Source of the DNA: Daucus carota subsp. sativus
Taxonomy: Eukaryota > Streptophyta > Magnoliopsida > Apiales > Apiaceae
NCBI RefSeq assembly: GCF_001625215.2
Contig: NC_030381.2
Location: forward strand, 51,111,214 to 51,175,213
Direction of reading: 5' to 3'
DNA length: 64,000 nt
Made by a program: the position numbers and the translations under genes. Each line of letters begins with the position of its first letter. Position 1 is the first letter of the stretch. Of this stretch, positions 1 to 10,730 are shown piece by piece. Below the pieces are notes generated by a model. It was not told the DNA's origin and ran no database searches. It saw only the letters and a list, made by a program, of their open reading frames with translations.

Positions 1-1808
1 AAATTTTATCATTTTTTTAAAGAAAGATATTAATATAATTTATAAATTTATTTTTTAAAATAAGTGTAGTGTTCTCAGGGAAGGAGGAAGAGGGGTATGG
101 GGTGGCCTTAGCCCCCCAGAACCTTCCCAAAATCTTTATATATAATCAATTTATATGATTGAAATTTATAATTTATAGTATTTAATCATCAAAAACTCAT
201 AATTTGTAGTATTTAGCCCCTCAAAACTCATAATTTTGTAGTATTTTGTTCTTAAAATTTTTTAATTAAATTTCACCCCTGAGAAATATTTCTGGTTCGT
301 CCCTCCCTGTTCTCCTATCTGCAACCCGTCCACTGGGGAGTAATATTCTTCAGGTGTTGATGGGCAACTCTGCAAGGTGTCAAAGTCTGAGGGCGCTGGG
401 TTCGTTCCTCGCTTAGTCTGATAAAGACGCCCATTTAACTTGACCTTGACGTTTACTTAAGTAGTTGAAAATTATCAATCTTGAATATTGAGGGAAAAGA
501 AGAAATCTCACCTACTTAGTTTTGACAAATTTCGTGGGAAATTATCACCGTTTAAAGTTGATTCCTTATGAGCTATGGACTGGGGAATAAGAATTTTTGC
601 AACAAAGTACTCTTTCCGAAGGAAAAAATGAATTTATGTTTCTGTTTTTTTTAATATTTCATTATGTTAAGGATGACACTTTTTTAAATTTCATTTTTTT
701 ATAAAAAAATATAGATCTTATGTATATTTTTGTTATAATCAAAATTATTAAATATTTTTTACAAAATTAACTAAAGGCTATATGAAGTAAAATAAGAAAA
801 AGTATCCGAATGCTGCTAAGAACCTGGCATAACATTTTTATAAGCCCTCAATCCTTAATAGGCCTTTAAGAAAGAGTTAGTGTTATCTGTTATCAAATCG
901 TCTGTGCTCATGAATCGATTGTGGAAGCTTAATTAAAATGAATTCTCATTTTATAGTTACAATCAACACAGTAGCACTTCATTTGGATACTGATTTGAGT
1001 TTTAGGTGATGAAACAGCACTTCATTGATGATGGATTAGGTAAAAAAATGTTTTTTTCATTGACCACTCTTATCCTCTGGCATTACAGGTTTCATTAATC
1101 GTGAACCAAACACTATTTTAAGTTGTTAACATCATATACCAATTAAGCTAGATTACTAGGGGGCCGTTTGGGTGATCTTAAAATAAGTGTTTCTTGCTTA
1201 AAATAAAAAAATGGAGTAAAAGTTAGAAACAAGATAAGACTTATAAGTGGTAAAAGTGTTTGGGAAATAAAAGCCCTGAAACAAAAACTAGCATTCCTAA
1301 CTTTTTATAAGTGTTTCTTGACTTTTTACATAAACGGTACAAATAAGTGATTATAACTTATAAACCAGAAGCCCGGCTTAAAAGCGGCAAACAAACGCCC
1401 CTAGATTAGTGATAAGAGTAATATGGAGAATGCTCATTAAATGGGAAATTCAATAAGGGACCGATTACTTCTCATAGTGTTCACATAAAACTCTCTCCAC
1501 AAAACTGATTAAATAAAAAGAGGCTAATGCTCAAGAATGCAAGGAGTGTTAGAAACCTAAGATGTCAATATGATATTTCAAAGTTCATTGTAGCAATCAT
1601 ACCACCATCAAGTATTATGCACTGATGATGTTTCAAACAATTAAAGTCCAAAAACTAGTTTTCCTTATATTGCTCAAGGAACATGACGATAAATAAATTA
1701 AGGATATTTATATTCGATATCAAATTAATTGAAATTTAGTTAGAGCTGATAACACTTGCATTCAAGATCATGGGGCATTATATGTGAAATTGTATATACA
1801 ATTGATAT
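1..1808. other. AT-rich intergenic DNA with MITE remnants
   Basis: No convincing coding exon is visible. About 64-340 is bounded by CAGGGAAGG and CCCTCCCTG and contains GGCCTTAGCCCC-type text, resembling a degenerate hAT-type MITE, but its target duplication is unclear. A better-supported hAT MITE lies at 1158-1402. The rest is AT-rich and nothing else is recognisable. Confidence 0.5.
1158..1402. mobile_element. hAT-type MITE with 8-bp TSD
   Basis: The ends are imperfect inverted repeats (AGGGGGCCGTTTGG at the left, CAAACAAACGCCCCT at the right). They are flanked by AGATTACT (1150-1157) and AGATTAGT (1403-1410), an 8-bp target duplication with one mismatch, as expected for hAT transposition. 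At 245 bp it is non-coding and non-autonomous. Confidence 0.75.
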
Positions 1809-4028
1809 CTACCTCCTATAGGCAAATGGCTTCAGTTCCATTGCAGTTTCATTAGTGCCAAGAAAGTCATAGCTACCTCTCATATTCAAATCAAAGTTTA
1901 CAGCACCCGCTTCAACCTTAAGCTTGACATCTTTCTTTTCCGCAACTTCCCCTGTGTATATTGATGCACTCGTGTTCCTACTATTGGCATTAATTTTTCC
2001 CAATTCTGAAATGTTTTGATTCCTGTCTCCCTCGTTTAGATTTTCCATGAAGTTAGATAGCGCCAGGTTGAAGCTGTTTAGTTGGACTCTTGTAGCCTCC
2101 AAGTTTCCGGAGCTATTCATATCGAGTGAAAGATTTGTTTGAGCTTTCTCTAGTATAGCCTGCAGGTACTTTCCTTGGGCTTCAATTCTCATCTGTAATT
2201 TCTTTTGTACCTGTTGTGCCATAATTTTTGGTATACATAAGAAAAAAGATGGGGGCAGAGTCACAAGAAAGTTGCTAGGCGAAACAGCTAAAGATACATA
2301 CATCAAGCTGCTCTTTTGATCTTTTCTGAACATCGATCTCATACATTAATGACTCCCCTAGAGAATGATCTCTGATTAAAATTAGCAGCCATCCATCAGT
2401 AACAGATTATATTAGAATAGCAATTTACTCGGAGTAAGGATTTGTAAAACCGTAACATTTTAATCACTTTTGGTGCTAATATTGAGTTCTGCTGTTGCAT
2501 AAACTGATCACTGGGTGTCCTGATTTTAACAAATCAGACCAAGTAGGGTATCTGACATTGTTACACTAGTTATTTATCCGTGTTCTTTAAGCGAGGGGAG
2601 TTTGAGTACTTTAGGTAGCTTATAACAAAACATTTCTAAAAACCAGAGTTCTTAGAGCACATACCCTTGTTCATTGTTCACTTTTGATGAGGTGGCACTC
2701 GTGCTTACGACGTGCATACTGTATTGTCTGTAGGAATCCCCTAGGAATAAAGAAGCAATTAATCACCTAAGAGATCATGTTGTTTAGAAGTGATTTCAAG
2801 TTAAATCAAATAGTGGTATACTGCAATTTTTCTGATAATACTTCTCGAAAATTGCATTAAGGATAACAGGTTCAGCTTAATGATTATCTAATGACAAATT
2901 TTGGATTGTTCGATCATTTTTTCGTCAATTGGTATGAATTCCAAATCATGGTGGACTTACCACTGTTGTCAATATTTTGTTCTATTGTGTCCTGTTTCCT
3001 GGCCTGCTGTCCAAGTCTGTATTTCTACACACAATGTTCAGAGCAACATTGTTACTTAGGCTTTTTATCAGAACAGGGAATGATGCTTCTAAACAGACAT
3101 GCACACAGGAGACATTCATGCATATGCTCATTTGTATAACATGAAATTTTAATACATACCTGCAAATGGCTTTTTAAATGGTACAATGTCAATCCCTTTA
3201 ATCCCATGAGCCGCAGCACTGACTTGGGAGTTGCTTCTGCATCATACAGATTTCTTCTAAAGTGAGTGACTTTGCACCAGCCTTGTTAATCATTGCACAG
3301 ACTTATGGAGACACTAGAAGAGCTAAGCGAGATTATAGCTATGTGCTTTCATGACAACACTAACAGAACTAGCATCGCTAATCTAGAATGTGCTAGAAAT
3401 ATAATAAGAGCAAAAACAAAATTGCCTTCATTTTTACAATTTTGCTGCTCTAGCTTAACAATTTCCGGTGGCAGCAAGAAAACAATTGCCGATTTACTAG
3501 TGAAGTTTCTGGCAGTTAGGATATGGAGATGAAGCCCAACTAGCCAAGTATAAAATTTTTAGTCCAAATTTTAAAGTACAATGATCACACATGAACAACG
3601 ACGGTTAATCAAAGAGAAACCGAGCATGAGTTAGTATGATCATCTGTTAACTAGACCCTGGTGGCCGTCAAAAGATCCACTTTCGCGCAGTCAGAACAAA
3701 ATTCCCCTTCCTAAATCTGGATCAACATTTATATCACCTATACAATAACTCTCTTCACTAGTTCAATTCTGAAAAGCTACTGATTTAACAAGAACTAGCA
3801 AAAACAAAAAGATTTCACCATGAATCAGTATCATTATCAAGCCTGCAAGTTCCAAACTTTACTAGTAAAAACATCAACTTCTATTGATACCAAATCAGAT
3901 CAATACTAATGCTAATCACCCATAATACTATTCACACAAAAGTTCATCTTACCAACTACAAAGATCAACTAAATTATAACATATCCAAGACAAAATTCAG
4001 TTTAAATGATAAATCACTTTGAATTTGA

Positions 4029-4059
<31 letters not shown>

Positions 4060-4248
4060 ACATAATCAAGAAACATGCAAAGAGAGAAACTAACTGTCAG
4101 GGCCACCAAGCTTAGTAACAGCATCAACAAATCGATCATGAAGATCACTAGTCCACCTCAGCCTCGGCTTTGGATCTCTTGTCATCACAACTCCATGTTC
4201 ATACTCATACAAGCTTCCTCCACCACTCACACCATACATTCTCTCCAT
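1809..4248 (-). CDS. PHL11: MYB-CC (GARP) transcription factor, PHL11-like
   Basis: Six exons on the minus strand: 4095-4248, 3160-3236, 2961-3024, 2665-2740, 2302-2371 and 1809-2210. They total 843 nt (280 aa) with consistent phases and GT/AG borders. The start is the first ATG (4248), reading MERMYGVSGGGS. The single MYB/SHAQKYF-type DNA-binding domain follows (KPRLRWTSDLHDRF near residue 27, LMGLKGLTLYHLKSHLQ, then KYRLGQQ). The coiled-coil MYB-CC motif spans exons 5 and 6 (YEIDVQKRSKEQLD joined to VQKKLQMRIEAQGKYLQ). This domain order defines the PHR1/PHL family, nuclear dimeric regulators best known from phosphate signalling. The short length, the TRDPKPRLRW lead-in and KYRLGQQ resemble Arabidopsis PHL11. 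The subfamily call is from memory; the family call is firm. The usual LHEQLE core reads SKEQLD here. Intron 1 carries an (AC)n microsatellite. Confidence 0.88.
4030..4057. repeat. (AC)n microsatellite
   Basis: About 14 uninterrupted AC units lie in intron 1 of the PHL11-like gene, just beyond its exon 1 donor at 4094. Confidence 0.95.
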
Positions 4249-5051
4249 CAACTTTCACACACTAAAATCCCAACTATGTGCAAATAATCTTGATAAATGC
4301 TAATAAAACAAGTGGGGCATCACTAAAAGTGAAAAAGAGTGTAGCTTCTACTAAACGGGTGTTCACCAAACAATCATTCGAATGCAGAAAATTTATAGAG
4401 ATTCGTGAGCAAGAGTAAGGCCAAGAATGAAATCAAAAAGTACCATAGCTGTGTAAAGTAAATAGTGGTGCTAGAGATGTAGAATGGAAAGAACAATTAT
4501 AGGGGCTTTTTGGTTATTACAAATTTGTTCTAAACGATTTTTTATTTATCTTGCAATGATGGAGAATATATGCTTCGTATTTATATTGGAGGTCTGTTTT
4601 GGCTGTTTGCTATGGAGCATAGGGAGCGAAGACCGGCGACGAATCTGAAGAAACATGATCTAGCCGAAAATTAGTATTTAAATCTTTGTCGCCGAGGGAA
4701 TACTTGAACAGTAACTTAAGCTTTGTGTACACGGTCCGTAAACATGTTAATTTCGGATCATTTAAAAATTTGTCGAAATAAATTCTCTATAAATAAATAA
4801 ATTATACTTTATCAGTCCATTTCAATTTTATAATTTTTTAATTTCTTCATACGTGTTTAGATTGTATATAAAATATAACTTAATAATTTATTTTAACTTT
4901 TTTTATATATATATTTGAATATTAAAGTTTTTATTCAGAAAAAAATTATAAGTTATAGAGTAGAAATCTTAAAACGTGTATCAAGTCTCCGTTCACTTAT
5001 ATAAATTATTTTGGATGACTGAAAAAGTACTAAACAAATTATTTCAGACTA
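4249..5051. promoter_or_regulatory. Upstream region of the PHL11-like gene
   Basis: This is the 5' flank of the minus-strand MYB-CC gene and should hold its leader and promoter. It is AT-rich. I cannot fix a TATA box or start site with confidence and see no coding exon. Confidence 0.4.
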
Positions 5052-5068
5052 AGTTTTTATGATTTAAT
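5052..5068. repeat. LINE target-site duplication, left copy
   Basis: The 17-bp word AGTTTTTATGATTTAAT is repeated exactly at 6577-6593, immediately after the A-tail of the LINE. Confidence 0.9.
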
Positions 5069-6576
5069 TCCTTGAGTTCATCTATTTCCCATGAACGCAT
5101 ATCTCTTGACCATAGGGACTTTTTAGAGGAGTGAGTGGCATTCAAAAAATTCAGCTTCATCATGGAGAAGATAGGTTGATATGGTCCCCCTTTAAAAAAA
5201 CATTCTCAGTCAGGAATGCGACAAATCTTCTTGTTCCCACCACCAATAAGGTATACTGGCAATTTATATGGAAGCTAAAAATCCCACAGAAGATCAGGAT
5301 ATTTCTATGGAAAGTGCATCTTTATGTTCTCCCCACTAAAACTTTTCTGGCTCACAGAGGTGTCATTGATTCAAGTGACATATATTGCTCTTTCTGCAAA
5401 GTCTTCGAGGAAACAACCAACCACATCCTATGCGAGTGCGAATTTGCCAGTGAAGTATGGAGCAAAATTTTTGAATGGTGGCAAGTCAAAAGATCAACTT
5501 ACTTCACTCTCAGTCTACAGGAGCTTTGGCATACATTGATGGGGTGTAAATCTAAAAAGGTAAAAGCAGCCTGGAAATTAGTTGTTAGTGCAACCTTATG
5601 GACCCTCTGGCTTGCTCGGAACAAGTACATCTTTGAAGGCTCTAGTCTAAACGCTGAGGAATTGCTGGCCATTTCTAAAGTCCAGGCCAAAGAGTGGTGC
5701 CTGGCATTTAACTTAATCCACAAGTCCTCAGCTGGATTTTGGAATTCTAACCCTATAGGTTCCGCCACAAGCTCTGTCAACAGGCAGCTGCAGGAGATCA
5801 TTAAATCAGCAACTGGACTGGTGGGTTTTATAGATGGATCCTGGAAAGCTAACAAAGCTGCAAATTGTGCTGGCATGGGAGGTTTGATACAAGATCAGAA
5901 TGGCAGCGTCATTTTCACTTTTTCAGGACCATTAAAAGTGGAAAGCTCTTTTGAAGCTGAGATGAAAGCACTATTTTACCTAATGGAGTCCTACAATAAG
6001 TCAAGATGGAAAGAGCACGCACTGGTTGTATACTCTGATTGTAAGAATTTAGTGAGCAAATTTTTAGAGTGGCAAGTATACTCTAAAGATAGTTCTGACG
6101 TGGAATTTTCGAACTTGGCTTGCGTGGGGAAATTAAAGCTGAAGTATCTGCCAAGTGATATTAATATCGAGGCAGATAGACTTGCCAAAGAAGGAGCCCT
6201 CCGCAAATATTTGGTACAACATTGGATTTAACTTATTGCAGCATTTAGTTTTTTTACAGATATATATTAAGTGGGTAACTCAGCTCTTTGGAAGTCGTAA
6301 AGAGGTTAATGCTGATGGAGAAAGAGTGGAGACAGTAGAAATTATGGAGCAAGTCGCTGGGGTGCTGAAGCTGTAGTCTCTGGAGAAGTCGAGTAGTCCT
6401 TTGTAGTTTTTCTCTTCCTAATCTAAGTAGAATAGCGTGCATGTAGAGTTAGTACTTTCAAGACAGCTTTTGGATGGAGAAGCTTTAAAACTCTAGGGTT
6501 GGTTAGATTATGCTACTTGTAGGATCCTAATGTTTTTCTCATTATCAATGAATTCCTTCTGCTTTTCAAAAAAAAA
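5069..6576 (+). mobile_element. 5'-truncated LINE (L1-type) insertion
   Basis: The element is bounded by an exact 17-bp duplication (5052-5068 and 6577-6593) and ends in a short A-tail (about 6568-6576). These are signatures of target-primed reverse transcription. Only the 3' part of ORF2 and a 3' UTR remain: endonuclease and polymerase domains are missing, so it was probably truncated on insertion. The perfect target duplication suggests a fairly young insertion. Confidence 0.92.
5131..6231 (+). pseudogene. LINE ORF2 C-terminal remnant (zf-RVT + RNase H)
   Basis: This open frame of about 366 codons covers the last part of a plant L1-type ORF2. First comes the zinc-knuckle-like zf-RVT region: WKLKIPQKIRIFLWK, then CSFCKVFEETTNHILCEC, a C-x2-C then H-x3-C arrangement. 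Then comes a plant-type RNase H domain: FIDGSWKANKA with the first Asp, a Glu in EAEMKALF, an Asp in VVYSDCKNL, and an Asp in EADRLAKEG. All four acidic catalytic positions are kept and the frame is uninterrupted, consistent with recent insertion. The reverse transcriptase domain is absent, so it cannot mobilise itself, and there is no natural ATG at the start of the frame. It is not a host gene. Confidence 0.88.
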
Positions 6577-6593
6577 AGTTTTTATGATTTAAT
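6577..6593. repeat. LINE target-site duplication, right copy
   Basis: Exact copy of the 17-bp word at 5052-5068, directly after the A-tail. Confidence 0.9.
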
Positions 6594-6856
6594 ATATCAT
6601 ACTTGCCGAATTATATTGGATTTCGAGGTGAACTATGTAATATTTGAAAAGAGCATGGTGACATGCACAAATTGAATTGATTATAAAATTTGTTTTAGAA
6701 AAATTTATAAAATTATTCATATTTTCAAATTTATTTTTAAAAATATACGGTCAAAGTTGCAACTGAGATCCAAAACAATTGATATTACAAATGAAGCTAA
6801 CAGTATTCTTAAAATTATTTTCTGTAACTTAAATATTTTTGTCCGAAATTTTATTA

Positions 6857-7965
6857 CTCTTTCCGTCCCGTCAAAAAGTTTACGAATACTGTTTTCACGC
6901 GTTTTGAGACTCTCGTAAAATATAATTCTATAATGTATTTTTAATTTTTTTTTCTTGAATAAAAATTTAAATTTCAAACATTTTTTAGATTTTTTTTTAA
7001 AATATATATTATATACTTATATATAATAAGCGCAAAGGAGATAATTTGGTCGCATGGTCCTATGGTCCAAAAGCTTATCTTGGATCATATATTGAACAAA
7101 TAAGCACCGTTAGATTAGAACAAAATTAAATTCTGTTCTATAAGGAAACTGACATCTACTTACATGTTTATAATTCCTTTTCTGAATCCAAAACAAATTC
7201 TGTGTTTCATGTGTTTTTGGTTTTTTTAATCCAAAATAAATATTTTCTACAAAATTTAATTGTAGAATTGTATAAATCGCACCGTCACAAAATTATTTTT
7301 ATCCATCGGATCGTATATTGAACAAATAAACAACGTTGGATTAGAACAAAAATAACATCTGTTTCATAAGACAATTGATATCTACTTGCATGTTTATAAT
7401 TCCTTTCTTGAATTCAAAACAAATTCTGTATTTCATGTGTTTATGATTTTTTTAATCCAAAATAAATATTTTCTACCAATTTTATTTGTAGAATCATATA
7501 AATCGCACAGTTACAAAATTATTTTTATCTAATATATTTTTAAATTAATAAGCCCGATTTATGTGAGGAACGAATACAAAAACTTTTTCTTAATCCAAAA
7601 CAAATTCTACCATGTTATTGCATGTTTATGATTCATCTTCTTAATTCAAAATAAATTGTGTTTATCAATTTTAATCTCGAACCATAAAAAATTTTAAGAA
7701 AATATTTAAATCACATTATATAATCTAATAGGAGTTGGCGTCACATATTTTACTTAAAATAATTTAAAATTTGATAGAAAGAATTTAATACTTTGGCATG
7801 ATACATATAATTTTAATTTATTATTATAAAATAATTTTTTTCACACCATTTAAAATATATTTAAAAAAATTATAAATAATAAAAAAGCTCCCGTGCCTTG
7901 CACGGGCTATAAGCTAGTAATATAAATATACGGAGCTTTAAAATACGTGTGTGGGACGAAGGAAG
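6857..7965. mobile_element. Stowaway-type MITE split by a Helitron
   Basis: The ends CTCTTTCCGTCCC (6857) and GGGACGAAGGAAG (to 7965) are the inverted repeats of plant Tc1/mariner Stowaway MITEs, each next to a TA dinucleotide. Most of the interior is the Helitron at 7009-7917, so the MITE is the older insertion. Confidence 0.7.
7009..7917 (+). mobile_element. Non-autonomous Helitron
   Basis: The 5' end reads TTATATACTTATATATAATAAG. The 3' end has a short hairpin (CCCGTGC then GCACGGG) a few bases before a terminal CTAG followed by T, which is the standard Helitron terminus. There is no terminal inverted repeat or target duplication and no Rep/helicase coding. It shares both ends and much of its interior with the copy at 27386-28279. 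A block of about 226 bp is tandemly duplicated inside (near 7082 and 7308). Confidence 0.8.
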
Positions 7966-9708
7966 TATCTGAAATAAATTTGTGCTGGCCAGTGCCATGT
8001 TTGGATGATATAAGATTGCATGTGCTAGGGTTTACGCCTTTACGGTGGGGGTGATGGAGTATGGACTATGGAGTGATATGGTCCTTAGATTGAGTGAAGC
8101 GTCGGAGATGAGAGTGATCAGAGAGTGCAGAGGAGAGGGACACGTGGAATGACAGGGTGGAATATTCGCCGGCAATTTAGGAGGAAGGAATATTCGTGGA
8201 GACATGTGCCACGTCCATTGAAGCTGTGTTCTCACATGAAGAGATGTAGAGAGGTGCATGTACATGTATTTCAATGTTTTGCATTTCTGAATACCACCAA
8301 AAACAAGATGAGTGAGGAGAGAATACAGGGAGACACGTTTTGATGTGCTGGGAGGGATGGATGCTTGGTGGCCGTGATGGCAACATGTAGAGGTGGATCA
8401 GGTTCAAACTTGATTAATCTAATTCGAAAAAAATATTTTCAGATTTTAAAATTAAATTGAAATTATCAAATTTTGGATTCATTCGAATTTTTTAGATATA
8501 TTTTTCTAGTTAAATATATTAAAATCCAATATTTAATATGGACAAAAAATTCTATCCTTTTATTTGAGTAAATAATATTATATGTGTGTATAGCACATAA
8601 TATTATAAAAGAATATATTTGAATAAATCTCAAAAATATAAGGGAACTAGATAATTTAAATATCAAATAATAATGAAATGGTGGAATAAACAGATATATA
8701 TTATTATTACTATATATGTATATAAATCTGTTGGATTTTGATTGTGTTTAAAGTTTGGATCGGATTTTATTATGTTATATTTGAGATACAAATCCAAATC
8801 CAACTTATCTAGATCGTAAAATATTTAATTACATCAGAACATATCGATATTCGTCGTATAAGATTGTTCTGTCATTCCTGCTTCGAGGTGACTTCACAAT
8901 ATTAATGTTGTTTTGTCCTTCCTAGTTAGAGGTGACTTTATAATATTAAACCATATATTATATATATTATTTATTATATAAGTTCGTATATGTGGGGTTA
9001 AAATAGCATAAATTGATTTCAAGTTTTATTTTAAATTTAATCGGCTTTCAATTATCACATCGCTAGATAAGAATTCGACGGACTTTAAAATACATCTTTA
9101 TCCAATTCTCTTACCTTTTCACTTTAATAATTATAAATTTATATATATTTTTTCAATAAAATATAGCACACTTCTGCGGTTGGAAGTCTGTGACATTGTC
9201 TAATGTCTCAGATGAACAGGTAAAAGTGGGTGATAAGAAGTTTTGGAACTTGAAAGTTGAAAAGTAAAGCAACTTTTGTTTTTGATTTTCTTCAAGTTCA
9301 CACTCCAGCCCCACGGGACAAGACAATTGTGTGTTTGTTGGGTTAAAAAAAACAGATCTAGTACTATAAAACTCCAAGGTGCTGGTCCTGCTGGAGATGG
9401 ATGGACAAGCCTTCGGATCAGCCCAATCAACGTGTTAATTTTTTAGCCCAACATGGATGGGCCCATCCGCGACAAACTTATAATGATCCGGTCCCGTCCA
9501 GTTAATTTGGCGGGGGACTTAAAAAATATAGATCAACTAATTTTTGTTATTAATAATTAATATATTTATTTAACAATATATAAATGTAGTAAATTAATTA
9601 ATATATTTTTACATAAAAAAAAAATTTACGTGAAGTAACTTAATGAAACGATTGGATGATAATGAGATGCTTTCGTATTAGCAAAGAAGACTATCACCTC
9701 GAAAAACA
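7966..9708. other. Intergenic AT-rich DNA
   Basis: No coding exon or clear element is recognisable. A less AT-rich island at about 8000-8400 contains CACGTGG-type text, but nothing shows it to be a promoter. Confidence 0.4.
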
Positions 9709-9710
9709 TA

Positions 9711-10430
9711 CTCCCTCCGTCCCAATGAATTATATACATTGGGATCGGACACTGAGACCAAGAAAAAGTGTAAGAATTGAGTAAAGTTAGGTGGAAAGTG
9801 GGTAAAATGGTGGGATCCACATATTTTTTAATAATAGATTTGAGATAGTGGAGTAAAATAGTGAGTGTAATAGTGTTTTTATTTTAATATAATGGAGATA
9901 GTGGGAGGATGTAGTGGGTGTAGTAGTGTTTTAGAGCAAGTCCAATGCTAGATGCTATATATCTATTGCTATTGCTATAATATAGCACCAAAAAGTGTTT
10001 TTTGGTGCTAAAATAAAATTTGCACTCCAAGTCTCCAATGCTAAGTTCTATAACTAGTTTCAAATTTAACCAACTCATCAACTTTTACCTAACTTTTATA
10101 TAGAACCAACTCATTAACTTTTACCTAACTCATTAACTCATTAACAAGTTTCCAATTTCTAGTTATTGATGATGTGGCGACATGGATGGATCCATCCTTG
10201 GTTTCAAATATAGAACCAAGGATGCATCTAAATATGGATGCATCCAAATATAGCACTCCTTTGGAATTGAGTTTTTTTTACTTTTGATGCTATAATATAG
10301 CAATAGAACCAAGTATAGCATTGCATTGGAGTTGCTCTTATATTATAAAAAGTTGCTATTTTGGAAATGTATAGAAATGATGGGACATCCCAAAAAAGAA
10401 ACCGTATAGAATTGATTGGGACGGAGGGAG
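9711..10430. mobile_element. Stowaway MITE, host of a nested MITE
   Basis: The terminal inverted repeats are CTCCCTCCGTCCC (9711) and GGGACGGAGGGAG (to 10430), with TA on both sides (9709-9710 and 10431-10432). This is the classic Stowaway structure. It is longer than usual because another MITE (9934-10337) is inserted in it. Confidence 0.88.
9934..10337. mobile_element. PIF/Harbinger (Tourist-like) MITE nested in Stowaway
   Basis: The ends are GAGCAAGTCCAATGC and GCATTGGAGTTGCTC, near-perfect inverted repeats. Both are flanked by TTA (9931-9933 and 10338-10340), the 3-bp target duplication of PIF/Harbinger elements. No transposase is encoded. Confidence 0.88.
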
Positions 10431-10730
10431 TACTAATAATGAGATGTTTGATTTATTTTATTTTTAAAAATAAATACTCCTACATACCGAAAAAACATGA
10501 TTAACAGGACAAGACAAGACCAACGTTCCTCCAGTAAAAAACAGCTTGCAAATTACTCATTGGATAATCTTCCTACAACTCTGCAAGCATAATATACACA
10601 CACATGTATATACATACACTTATCACAATCTCACTGTCACTGCCACTACACTAGTAGTCTAGTACTATTTCCATTCCTCTGTAACCCAATTTTCTTGGAA
10701 CCCAAAAACTGAAAAAGCTGAGAGATTTCA

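Noticed and set aside
2891-3532. Plus-strand open frames at 2891 and 3293.
   Set aside because: They lie opposite or between true minus-strand exons of the MYB-CC gene, whose exons give a continuous conserved protein.
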